Assembly (NCBI GenBank): GCA_016177555.1
Contig: JACOVB010000504.1
Span: 1 to 8,058 of the forward strand
Length of the DNA: 8,058 nt
Direction: 5' to 3'
Source: Candidatus Rokuibacteriota bacterium
Lineage (GTDB): Bacteria > Methylomirabilota > Methylomirabilia > Rokubacteriales > CSP1-6
Shown here: in pieces, positions 1-7,085 of the stretch
Layout of the letters: each line of letters opens with the position of its first letter
Numbering within the stretch: the first letter of the stretch is position 1
Translations under genes and position numbers: made by a program
Notes under the pieces: generated by a model
Told to the model about the DNA's origin: nothing
Database searches by the model: none
What the model saw: the letters and a program-made list of their open reading frames with translations, nothing else

Positions 1-1
1 C

Positions 2-700
2 GCCCCAGGCACCCGCCTCGTCATGCGCGGCTCGCCATTCCTGGTCTCTCTCCTCGTCCGCAAGGACTCGCCCATCCGGAGCGTCCACGACGTCAAGGGC
101 AAGCGGATGACGGGTGAGTACCCGGCCCACCTGGCGGTCTGGTACAACATGTTCGGCCACCTGTCCAGCGCGGGGCTCACCTGGAGCGACGTGAAGGTGG
201 TGCCGGTCCCGGCCATCAACGAGGGGGTGGATGCCCTCGTGCAGGGCCGCGCCGACGTGACCGAGTACGCCCTCAACTCGGCCAAGGTCAAGGAGGCCGA
301 CGCGGCGGTCGGCGTCCGCCACGTCTCCATCGACTGCTCCCCCGAGGGCGAGCGGCGCCTCCGCGCGGCCGTGCCCGGCTACTACCCGCGCATGGTCAAG
401 GCCGCGACGGCGACGGCCGTCATCGAGGATACCTGCGTCGTCGCCTACGACCTCTATGTGGCGACGGGCAAGGCCGTCCCCGACGCGCTGGTGGACAACG
501 CCCTCCGGGCCGTCTGGGACGGGGTGGACAAGCTCCCTGCCATGCACCCGGTGTTCAAGGAGTTTTCGCGCGACCGCTTCGTGGACGTGGACACGACTCT
601 CCCCTACCATCCCGCGGCCGTCCGCTTCTACAGGGAGCGCGGGGCCTGGACGCCGCAGATGGAGCAGGCGCAGCAGAAGCTCCTGTCGCTCAACTCCTAG
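2..700 (+). CDS. TAXI-family TRAP transporter solute-binding protein, 5' end missing
   Basis: Periplasmic substrate-binding component of a tripartite ATP-independent (TRAP) transporter of the TAXI type, which delivers an organic acid to the membrane permease. The frame is open from base 2, so the signal peptide and N-terminal lobe lie outside the window; the ATG at 23 is internal. Family-typical features are the segment around V-H-D-V-K-G-K-R (bases 83-106), where TAXI proteins carry a 'DLKGKR'-like block, a hinge-to-lobe region with 'EGVDALVQGRAD' (221-256), and a C-terminal 'TLPYHPAAVRFYRERGAW' block (596-649), which matches the usual ending of these proteins. The fused permease gene begins 3 bases after the stop, as expected for a TAXI pair. 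The substrate cannot be read from sequence; the UbiD and acyl-CoA synthetase genes downstream suggest a carboxylic acid. Family assignment is firm, ligand unknown. Confidence 0.9.
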   Translation, partial: APGTRLVMRGSPFLVSLLVRKDSPIRSVHDVKGKRMTGEYPAHLAVWYNMFGHLSSAGLTWSDVKVVPVPAINEGVDALVQGRADVTEYALNSAKVKEADAAVGVRHVSIDCSPEGERRLRAAVPGYYPRMVKAATATAVIEDTCVVAYDLYVATGKAVPDALVDNALRAVWDGVDKLPAMHPVFKEFSRDRFVDVDTTLPYHPAAVRFYRERGAWTPQMEQAQQKLLSLNS

Positions 701-703
701 CCG

Positions 704-2629
704 TTGGCCGACGCCGGCTCGAAGTTCAGGGCACTGACGGGCGCGCCCCGCGCGGTGGAGCGGGCGCTGCTCTCCGGCGTGACGCTGCTCGGGGCGGTGT
801 GGGCGCTCGAGGTCCACCACTACCTCGCCTTCGCCTTCTTCAAGGAGCAGTACCTCGGCCTCTTCCTCGGGGTGAGCCTCGCCGCGGTCTTCGTCGCGAT
901 GAAGGGGCGCGCAGGAGCGCGGGCGGACCGGGTGGCGCCCTACGATTGGCTGCTGGCCGCCGGCGGGCTCGCCGTGGGGCTCTACGTCACGCTCCGCTAT
1001 CCCGTCATCGCCTACCAGCTCGGCATCCTCACCTGGGACAAGGTCGCGCTTGGCGCGCTGGCGATCCTGCTGGTGCTAGAGGCCACGCGCCGGCTCGTCG
1101 GCTGGGTCATGGTGATCCTGGCCGCCATCTTCATCCTCTACGCGAAACTCGCCTGGGCCGTGCCGGGGCTGCTCGGCGCCAAGGGCGCCTCCTGGGAGCG
1201 CATCGCCGTCTACCTGTACCTGGACACGAACGGGCTCCTCGGCCTCCCGCTGGCGGTCACGGCCAGCATGGTGGTGGCCTTCATCTTCTTTGGCCAGGTC
1301 CTCTACGCCGTGGGCGGCGATCGCTTCCTCACGGATCTGGCCATGTCGCTCATGGGCCGCTACCGCGGCGGCCCGGCGAAGGTGTCGGTGGTGGCCTCCT
1401 GCCTCTTCGGCACCGTGTCGGGCAGCGCGGTCTCCAACGTCGTGGTGGACGGGCCCATCGCCATCCCGATGATGACGCGCACGGGCTACGCCCCCCACGT
1501 GGCGGCGGCCATCGAGGCCGTGGCCTCCACCGGCGGCCAGATCATGCCGCCCGTCATGGGAGTGGCGGCCTTCCTCATCGCCGAGTTCCTCGCCATTCCC
1601 TACTCCGAGGTGGCGCTGGCGGCGGTGATCCCGGCCCTCCTCTACTACCTCTCGCTCTTCGTCCAGGTGGACCTCGACGCCGCCAAGCACGGCCTCGTGG
1701 GGCTGCCCTCGCCCGATCTCCCGCGGCTGCGCGACGTGCTGCGCCGCGGCTCGAGCTTCCTCATCCCGCTGGCCGTGCTCACCTACACGCTGATGATCGC
1801 CTCCTGGCAGGCGGGCAAGGCGGGGATGGCGGCCGTCATCGCCACGCTCGTGGTGGGGGCATTCCAGTGGCAGGACAGGCTGACGCCGGCGCGGCTCTGG
1901 CGGGCCATCGAGGAGACCGGGCGGGTGCTGCTGGACATCGTCGCCATCACGGCCGTGGCCGGCTTCGTCATCGGCGTGCTGCAGCTCTCGGGGCTGGGCT
2001 TCAAGTTCTCGCTCGTCCTCGTCACGGTGGCGGGAGGCAGCGCGCTCGGGCTCCTCGCGCTGACGGCGGTGGTCTGCATCATCCTCGGCATGGGCATGCC
2101 CACGGCGATCGTCTACATCATGCTGGCGGTGCTCGTGGGACCGGCACTGGTGCAGCTCGGCATCGCGCCGCTGGGCGCCCACCTCTTCCTCTTCTACTTC
2201 GGCATGCTCTCGATGATCACCCCGCCCGTGTGTCTGGCCACCTACGCCGCGGCCTCCATCGCGCGGGCGGACTTCATGAAGACCGGCTGGGCGGGGATGC
2301 GGCTCGGCATCGTCGCCTACGTGGTGCCCTTCGTCTTCGTCTTCCACCCCGCGCTCCTGATGAAGGGTTCCGTCGTGGAGATCGTGATCGCCGCGGCCTC
2401 GGCCTGCGTCGGCGTGATCCTCCTCGGCTTCGGCTGCGTGGGCTATCTCTTCCGGCCGCTCTCCTGGAGCCGCCGGGGCTGGGCGGCGCTGGCGGGGCTG
2501 CTCCTCATCCCGCCGCCGTCGAGCGGCGGCTGGCTCGCCGCCAACCTGGCCGGGCTGGCGCTCGGGTTGGCCCTGATCGTGTGGGAGCGAAACGGGTTGC
2601 GGCTGCACCGGGCCGCGCTGGCGGGCCAA
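704..2629 (+). CDS. TRAP transporter fused permease (4TM + DctM-like), no stop codon at its expected end
   Basis: Inner-membrane permease of the TAXI TRAP system, with the small and large membrane subunits fused in one chain. About 640 residues look genuine. The first 200 or so residues carry several hydrophobic segments (about 22-65, 81-125, 128-150, 180-203). The DctM-like part follows, with 'GRYRGGPAKVSVVASCLFG' (218-236), 'SGSAVSNVVVDGPIAIP' (239-255), 'STGGQIMPPVMG' (275-286) and 'LGMGMPTAIVYIM' (461-473), all typical of TRAP large subunits. More membrane segments run to about residue 627. The TTG at 704 is the first possible start after the upstream stop; there is no clear ribosome site, and a GTG at codon 18 is an alternative. 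After about 2629 the same frame stays open to a TGA at 3920-3922, but it only shadows the UbiD gene and looks like low-complexity Gly/Arg/Ala sequence. The true stop therefore seems lost at the junction with the next gene. The end given here marks the end of recognisable sequence. Confidence 0.85.
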
Positions 2630-2633
2630 GGAG

Positions 2634-3911
2634 GTGGACCCGGCCCACGAGATCACGGCCATCGTGGCGAAGGCGGAGCGAGAGGCGCGGCAGCGGCCCG
2701 TGTTCCTCTTCGAGAAGGTCAAGGGCACGCGCTTTCCCGTCCTCACCAACTTGCACGCCAGTCGTGGGCGCCTGGCGGCGGCGATGGGCTGCGCGCCGGA
2801 AGACATGCTCAGGACGTATCTGCGGGCGATGGAGAGGCCGATTCCGCCGCGCGTGGTGCCCACGGGTCCAGTGAAGGAGGTTGTCCTCACGGGGGATCGG
2901 GTGAATCTCTACGACCTGCCCCAGATCGTCCACCACCAGGGCGACGCGGGGCCATACCTCACGGCCGCCATCTCCTTCGCCAGGGACCCGTCCGGCGAGA
3001 CGTGGAACTGCGCCTACAACCGCCTGATGGTCAAGGGCCGCGACACCACCTCCATCCACCTCACCGCGGGCAAGCACCTCTGGGAGTTCTACCGGATCGC
3101 CGAGTCCCTGGGGAAGCCCTTGCCCGTGGCCTTCGCCGTGGGCGTCCATCCCGCCATCGCGCTCGGCGCCCTGGCCATCGGCTCCATCGACGAGGACGAG
3201 CGGGCCATCATGGGGGCGCTGCTCGGCGAGCCGCTCGAGCTGGTCCGCTGCGAGACCTCGGAGCTGCTGGTGCCGGCGCAGGCCGAGCTGGTGATCGAGG
3301 CCGAGATCCTGCCGGCCGAGCGCATCCCGGAGGGGCCCTTCGGCGAGTTCACCGGCTACAGCCTGGGCGAGCGCCAGCGCGAGGTCGTCAAGGTCAAGGC
3401 CGTCACCCACCGGCGCGGCGCCCTGTTCCAGGACATCACGGTGGCGCATCTCGACCACATGCTCCTGTCCACCATCCCGATGGAGGCGAACCTCTACCGG
3501 GCCGTGCGCGCCATGGTCCCGTCGGTGAAGGCCGTGCGGGTGCCGGGGCCCTTCACCTGCTACGTGTCCATCGAGCAGCGCCTGCCCGGCCAGGCCAAGA
3601 ACGCGATCCTCTCCGTGCTCGGCGCCGATCTCTACATGAAGCGGGTGGTATTGGTGGATCACGACGTGGACGTCTTCGACGACCGCCAGATGACCTGGGC
3701 CATCGCGACGCGCTGCCAGCCCGATCGCGACATCACCATCATCACCGCCGCGCGCGGCTCGGACCTCGACCCGTCCACCCGGGAGGACGAGTACACCGCG
3801 AAGTGGGGGGTGGACGCCACCGCCAAGCCGTCGCTGGCGGCGTACACGCCGCGCTTCCGCGTGCCGCCCGAGGTCTGGCAGCGCATCAACCTGAAGGACT
3901 ACCTCCCCTGA
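2634..3911 (+). CDS. UbiD-family prenyl-FMN-dependent decarboxylase/carboxylase, N-terminus short
   Basis: Cytoplasmic enzyme of the UbiD family, which uses prenylated FMN and a divalent metal to add or remove CO2 on aromatic or alpha,beta-unsaturated acids. By alignment from memory with fungal Fdc1, the metal ligands are Asn125, His148 and Glu189, and the catalytic Arg-Glu-Glu set is Arg130, Glu233 and Glu238, the last two inside 'PEGPFGEFTGY'. Their spacing (Asn to Arg 5, Asn to His 23, Glu to Glu 5) equals that of Fdc1, so it should be active. At 425 residues it starts late. The GTG falls at the 'KEVDP' block, and UbiD proteins usually have about 20-40 more residues before it. The same frame is open upstream only to a TGA at 2574, and that stretch does not look like UbiD. 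AAGGAGG at 2628-2634 overlaps the start and encodes the K-E codons, so it is probably not a ribosome site. The acyl-CoA synthetase follows after 7 bases. No prenyltransferase (UbiX) gene is in view. The true substrate is unknown, so no gene symbol is given. Confidence 0.93.
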   Translation: MDPAHEITAIVAKAEREARQRPVFLFEKVKGTRFPVLTNLHASRGRLAAAMGCAPEDMLRTYLRAMERPIPPRVVPTGPVKEVVLTGDRVNLYDLPQIVHHQGDAGPYLTAAISFARDPSGETWNCAYNRLMVKGRDTTSIHLTAGKHLWEFYRIAESLGKPLPVAFAVGVHPAIALGALAIGSIDEDERAIMGALLGEPLELVRCETSELLVPAQAELVIEAEILPAERIPEGPFGEFTGYSLGERQREVVKVKAVTHRRGALFQDITVAHLDHMLLSTIPMEANLYRAVRAMVPSVKAVRVPGPFTCYVSIEQRLPGQAKNAILSVLGADLYMKRVVLVDHDVDVFDDRQMTWAIATRCQPDRDITIITAARGSDLDPSTREDEYTAKWGVDATAKPSLAAYTPRFRVPPEVWQRINLKDYLP

Positions 3912-3918
3912 GTCGCCC

Positions 3919-5313
3919 GTGAGCGAGAACTTCGTCCCGCTGCTCGAGGCCGGCGCCCGGAGCGCGCCCGGCGCCCTCGCGCTCTCCTGGGACAGCGGCA
4001 CGCTCACGTGGGCCGCCCTGGATCTCCGCGCCGGCGGTGTCGCCCGCGCTCTCTCCGCGCGCGGCGTCCGCGCAGGGGAGACGGTGGTCGTCTCCCTGCC
4101 CAATGGCTGGCCCTTCGCCGCTGCGCTCCGGGGGGCGCTGAAGCTCGGCGCCACGGTCACACCGCTGAACCCGCTCTTGACGGGCGAGGAGCGCATGCGG
4201 ATCGTGGAGGATCTCCGCCCCGCGGCGATCGTCGAGGAGACGGGAGCCGACGAGGCCGCCGTCGCGAGCGTGGAGGGGGCCGGGGCCCCGGCGCTGATCC
4301 TCTACACCTCGGGCAGCACGGGCGAGCCCAAGGGCGTCGTGCTCTCTCACGAGGCGCTGACCTTCGCCAACCGCTCCTGGATCGGCCCCGTCATGGGCCT
4401 CACCGCGGCGGATGTGGTGCTGGCGGCGCTGCCGCTGTCGCACTCCTTCGGCCTCAACGGCGCCCTCCTCGCTCCGCTCCTGGCCGGGGCCTCCGTCGTC
4501 CTCCTCGACCACTTCTCGCCGGAGGCCGCGCTCGGCGCCATCGCGCATCACCGCGTGACCGTGTTTCCCGGAGTGGCCGCCATGTTCCGGAGGATGCTCG
4601 ATGCCCCGGCGATGGCGACCGCCGACCTCGGAAGCCTCCGCGCGGTGGTGTCGGGCGCGGCTCCGTGCCCGTGGGAGCTGGCGCGGGAGTGGCGGGAGCG
4701 AACCGGCGTCAGGATCATCCGCGGCTACGGATCGACGGAGCTGTTCCGCCCCATCTCTCATCTCGCCGGCGATCCCCGCGACGAGCCCGAGTCGGTGGGG
4801 CGGCCGGTGCCCGGCGTCGAGATCGCCGTGGTGGACGAGGCGGGCCGGGCGCTGCCGCGGGGCGAGGTCGGCGAGCTGTGGATCAGGACGCCCGCCGCCA
4901 TGGAGGGCTATCTCCACCGGCCGAAGGAGACGCGGGCCGTCCTCGCCGATGGATGGTTCAGGACTGGCGATCTCGTCACCGTCTCCCCCGACGGCCACGT
5001 GCGCATCGTGGGGCGCAAGCGCGAGCTGATCTTGAGAGGCGGCTACTCCGTGGTTCCGGCCGAGGTCGAGGCCATGCTCCTCGCCCACCCCGCCGTGGCC
5101 GAGGCCGCCGTCGTCGGCCTGCCGCACCCCGAGCTGGGCGAGGAGGTCGCGGCCTTCGTCACGCTGCGCCCGGGCGCCGCGAGCGAACCCGACGAGCTGA
5201 TCGCCCACTGCAAGGCGCGCCTCGCCGGCTTCAAGTACCCGCGTCAGGTGCGGATCGTCGCACAGCTCCCGAAGAGCGCCACGGGCAAGATCCTCAAGAG
5301 CCGGCTCAGGTGA
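3919..5313 (+). CDS. AMP-binding acyl-CoA synthetase (carboxylate-CoA ligase)
   Basis: ATP-dependent enzyme that activates a carboxylic acid to an acyl-adenylate and then a CoA thioester. The 464 residues contain the ANL superfamily motifs in order: phosphate loop 'YTSGSTGEPKG' (129-139), 'RGYGSTE' (268-274), 'GWFRTGD' (345-351, Asp351 expected to bind ribose), the hinge 'GRKRELILRGGYSVVPAEVE' (365-384), and 'PKSATGK' (451-457) with the catalytic Lys457. It starts with GTG 7 bases after the UbiD stop; no good ribosome site is visible, so translational coupling is likely. The chain is shorter than the usual 500-550 residues. The loss sits mainly between 'LRPAAIV' (99-105) and the phosphate loop, about 25 residues where 50-60 are usual. 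Similar enzymes include benzoate- and long-chain acyl-CoA ligases; the sequence does not settle the substrate. Position after a UbiD enzyme and a TRAP importer suggests it activates the imported acid or the UbiD product. Confidence 0.93.
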   Translation: MSENFVPLLEAGARSAPGALALSWDSGTLTWAALDLRAGGVARALSARGVRAGETVVVSLPNGWPFAAALRGALKLGATVTPLNPLLTGEERMRIVEDLRPAAIVEETGADEAAVASVEGAGAPALILYTSGSTGEPKGVVLSHEALTFANRSWIGPVMGLTAADVVLAALPLSHSFGLNGALLAPLLAGASVVLLDHFSPEAALGAIAHHRVTVFPGVAAMFRRMLDAPAMATADLGSLRAVVSGAAPCPWELAREWRERTGVRIIRGYGSTELFRPISHLAGDPRDEPESVGRPVPGVEIAVVDEAGRALPRGEVGELWIRTPAAMEGYLHRPKETRAVLADGWFRTGDLVTVSPDGHVRIVGRKRELILRGGYSVVPAEVEAMLLAHPAVAEAAVVGLPHPELGEEVAAFVTLRPGAASEPDELIAHCKARLAGFKYPRQVRIVAQLPKSATGKILKSRLR

Positions 5314-5404
5314 AGATGCTCTCGGGCAGGAATGCCGGGACGATCCAGTTGGGCGCGTCCACGATCTCGCCGATCTTGAGACCCACGGCGACGCTCGAGA
5401 TTCG
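5306..5404 (-). pseudogene. Possible C-terminal remnant of a lost minus-strand gene
   Basis: On the minus strand, the 32 codons from 5404 down to the TGA at 5308-5306 read like real protein: a mixed, non-repetitive sequence containing 'GLKIGEIVDAPNWIVPAF', with nearly every codon ending in G or C. The stop overlaps the end of the acyl-CoA synthetase gene, as in a convergent gene pair. Upstream, the same frame only shadows tenA, so a full gene is not present. A GTG at 5386-5384 could start a 26-residue peptide, but no ribosome site supports this. I do not recognise the family. It could also be chance coding appearance in GC-rich spacer DNA. Confidence 0.35.
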
Positions 5405-5415
5405 GGATCGTGGGG

Positions 5416-5421
5416 TAGAAT
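5416..5421 (+). promoter_or_regulatory. Possible -10 element upstream of tenA
   Basis: TAGAAT matches the -10 consensus TATAAT in five of six bases and stands out from the GC-rich surroundings. It would place a transcription start near 5428, about 13 bases before the tenA ATG, too close for a normal ribosome site, and none is seen. No -35 hexamer lies at the right distance; TTGAGA at 5376-5381 is about twice too far away. A weak or activator-dependent promoter is possible. Confidence 0.35.
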
Positions 5422-5440
5422 ACGGCGCGGGCAACGCGAC

Positions 5441-6103
5441 ATGGCCTTCACCGACGAGTGCTGGCACGCCATCGCGAGGATCTACGCCGACATCCTGCGC
5501 CACCCGTTCGTCACGGGGCTCACCGACGGGTCGCTCCCGCGCGAGAGCTTCCGGTTCTACGCGGTGCAGGACGCCCTCTACCTGCGCGACTTCGCCCGGG
5601 CGCTCTCCCTCGCCGCCGCCCGGGCCCCGCGGGAGGACTGGATCATCATGTTCAACGAGCACGCCGCCGGCGCGCTCAAGGTGGAGCGCACGCTTCACGA
5701 GAGCTTCTTCCGCGACTTCGGGCTGAGCCCGGACGAGGTCGCCGCGACCCCGCTGGCGCCCACCAACCTCGCCTACACGAGCTATCTCCTGGCGGTGGCC
5801 CACGGCGGGCCCTTTCACGAGGCGCTGGCGGCGCTGCTGCCCTGCTACTGGATCTACTGGGAGGTGGGCCGGACGCTCGAGCAGCGGGGCTCGCCGGATC
5901 CGCTGTACACGCGATGGATCGGGACCTACGCCTCCGACGAGTTCGGCGGCGTGGTGCGCGCCGTCCTGGCGGCGGCCAACGCGACGGCGGCGCAGCGCGC
6001 GCCCGCGGAGCGCGAGGCGATGCTGCGCCACTTCGTGACGACGAGCCGGTACGAGTGGATGTTCTGGGACATGGGCTCCCGGCGCGAGTCGTGGCCGGTG
6101 TAG
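5441..6103 (+). CDS. tenA: TenA-family thiaminase II / aminopyrimidine aminohydrolase
   Basis: Soluble enzyme of the TenA/thiaminase II family, which hydrolyses aminopyrimidine breakdown products of thiamine (or thiamine itself) to feed HMP back into thiamine synthesis. The 220-residue length is that of the family. Key positions match Bacillus subtilis TenA number for number: Asp44, Tyr47, Tyr112, the nucleophile Cys135 in 'LPCYWIYWEVG', Tyr139, Tyr163 and the acid Glu205 in 'SRYEWMFWDMG'. It is therefore probably active and of the Cys-containing TenA_C class. The ATG at 5441 gives the expected N-terminus; the spacer before it has no ribosome site but does hold a TAGAAT -10-like element. No thiamine biosynthesis gene is visible nearby and no TPP riboswitch is recognisable upstream. 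Its stop overlaps the start of the lipoprotein gene by 13 bases, which implies coupled translation. Confidence 0.95.
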   Translation: MAFTDECWHAIARIYADILRHPFVTGLTDGSLPRESFRFYAVQDALYLRDFARALSLAAARAPREDWIIMFNEHAAGALKVERTLHESFFRDFGLSPDEVAATPLAPTNLAYTSYLLAVAHGGPFHEALAALLPCYWIYWEVGRTLEQRGSPDPLYTRWIGTYASDEFGGVVRAVLAAANATAAQRAPAEREAMLRHFVTTSRYEWMFWDMGSRRESWPV

Positions 6104-6873
6104 CCGCCAGGAGCGCGCCGGCCGCGCCGCGGGGCCGGGGGCTGCGCGCGGCGGGGCTCGCGTTGCCGCTCCTCGCTCTCCTGCTGGCCGCGGGCTGCGC
6201 GGCGCTGGAGCGCGCGGGCGGGGACTGGCGGGAGGCGCGGCGCGACGCCTCGGGGCAGGCGCCCGATGCCGCCGCGACGCGCGAGGCGGTGCTCCAGGTG
6301 TATGCCGCGCGCACGGTGGGCTGGCGCGGCGTCCTGGCCGTGCACACCTGGGTCGCGCTCAAGCCCAGCGCTGCCCCGTCCTACACGCGCTACGAGGTGA
6401 TCGGCTGGGGCGTGGACCGGGGGCTCTCCGCCGTGCGCGTCAACCGCGCCGGGCCCGACAACCACTGGTTCGGCAGCCGGCCCGATCTCCTGGTGGACCT
6501 TCGCGGCGAGGGGGTGGACGCGCTGATCGCGCGCGTCGAGGCCGCCGTGGCCGCCTATCCGTATCCCGCCGAGTACCGGACCTGGCCCGGACCGAACAGC
6601 AACACGTTCACGGCCCATATCGGCAGGGAAGTCCCCGAGCTCAAGCTCGACCTGCCGCCCACCGCCATCGGCAAGGACTACCTCGCCAACGGTGTGCCCG
6701 TGGCGAGGAGCCCCGGCGGCGCCGGCGTCCAGCTCTCGCTCTGGGGGCTCGCCGGCCTCTTGATCGGCTGGGAGGAGGGGATCGAGGTGAATCTGCTCGG
6801 CTTCACCTTCGGCGTGGACGTGAAGGAGCCGGCCCTCAAGCTCCCGCTGGTGGGCCGGGTCGGCCACCCCTGA
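6091..6873 (+). CDS. DUF3750-like lipoprotein
   Basis: Predicted 260-residue lipoprotein of unknown function. The N-terminus has basic residues (Arg14, Arg16, Arg19), a hydrophobic core (about 20-34) and a lipobox 'LLAAGC' with Cys36 as the lipidation site, so the mature protein should be anchored in the cell envelope. The body carries 'HTWVALKP' (85-92), 'NHWFGSRPDL' (124-133), 'YPYPAEYRTWPGPNSNTF' (156-173) and 'AIGKDY' (192-197), which I recognise as the pattern of DUF3750. Hydrophobic stretches near the C-terminus (212-226, 231-242) could be buried strands or membrane contacts. The GTG at 6091 is chosen because it gives a complete signal peptide. It lies inside the end of tenA in another frame, with a 13-base overlap; a GTG at 6055 is possible but less likely. 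Codon use matches the neighbours. The family name is from memory of the motifs; no biochemical role can be assigned. Confidence 0.8.
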   Translation: MAGVAARSAPAAPRGRGLRAAGLALPLLALLLAAGCAALERAGGDWREARRDASGQAPDAAATREAVLQVYAARTVGWRGVLAVHTWVALKPSAAPSYTRYEVIGWGVDRGLSAVRVNRAGPDNHWFGSRPDLLVDLRGEGVDALIARVEAAVAAYPYPAEYRTWPGPNSNTFTAHIGREVPELKLDLPPTAIGKDYLANGVPVARSPGGAGVQLSLWGLAGLLIGWEEGIEVNLLGFTFGVDVKEPALKLPLVGRVGHP

Positions 6874-6895
6874 GCCCGGCGCTCACGCGCGGGGC

Positions 6896-6899
6896 GGAG
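6896..6899 (+). promoter_or_regulatory. Ribosome binding site before the crotonase remnant
   Basis: GGAG lies six bases before the ATG at 6906. It is one of the few clear Shine-Dalgarno sites in the window and supports 6906 as the original start of the crotonase gene, now largely deleted. Confidence 0.6.
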
Positions 6900-6905
6900 A
6901 CAGCC

Positions 6906-7082
6906 ATGATCCTTCGCGACGATCGGAACGACCTCACCGTGCTCACGCTCGCTCACGGCAAGGTCCACGCCCTCGATCTCGACCTGCTGCGCGCGCTCGA
7001 CACGGGCCGCACCTGGGCCGCGGCGCCGGCGCGCGAGGCGATCCAGCGCTACGTCGAGCGCATGCTCGGCCCGAAGCGCTGA
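6906..7082 (+). pseudogene. Enoyl-CoA hydratase/isomerase (crotonase) remnant with the middle missing
   Basis: A 58-residue frame starts at an ATG with a good ribosome site. Its first 32 or so residues, including 'VLTLAHGKVHALDLDLL' (12-28), match the N-terminal strand and 'GKVNALD' block of crotonase-family enoyl-CoA hydratases. The last 25 or so, with 'AREAIQRYVERML' (42-54), match the C-terminal helix that ends many family members. Crotonases have about 255 residues, so roughly 190-200 residues are absent from the middle, including both oxyanion-hole segments and the catalytic acids. It cannot work as a hydratase. The two pieces are in one frame, and the join falls near 7000-7021, where GGGCCGC occurs twice (7004-7010 and 7015-7021). 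The MaoC gene starts 3 bases after the stop, so the remnant keeps its operon position. It is a real deletion, an assembly collapse, or (less likely) an unrelated small protein. Confidence 0.75.
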
Positions 7083-7085
7083 CCC

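Noticed and set aside
2628..2634. Perfect AAGGAGG as ribosome site for UbiD
   Set aside because: It overlaps the GTG start and has no in-frame start at proper spacing downstream; the bases simply encode the family-typical K-E-V-D-P block.
1076..2890. Long open frame of about 600 codons on the minus strand, opposite the permease
   Set aside because: Its translation is a His/Arg/Asp/Gly-rich shadow of the permease codons with no family resemblance; such frames are expected opposite GC-rich genes.
2630..3922. A fused permease protein of 1072 residues
   Set aside because: The frame is formally open, but everything after about residue 640 is a low-complexity shadow of the UbiD gene, so a genuine fusion is unlikely.
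5318..5340. Terminator hairpin after the acyl-CoA synthetase gene
   Set aside because: The GGCA/TGCC stem is only four base pairs plus a mismatch, with no T run after it.
5314..5440. TPP riboswitch before tenA
   Set aside because: TTGAGACCC at 5376-5384 faintly recalls a thi-box core, but the conserved GAACCTGAT-type element and the paired stems are absent.
2505..5472. Two minus-strand open frames of more than 500 codons (2505-4196 and 3886-5472) opposite UbiD and the acyl-CoA synthetase
   Set aside because: Composition is that of antisense to strongly G/C-biased plus-strand genes, and the plus-strand products are clearly recognised.
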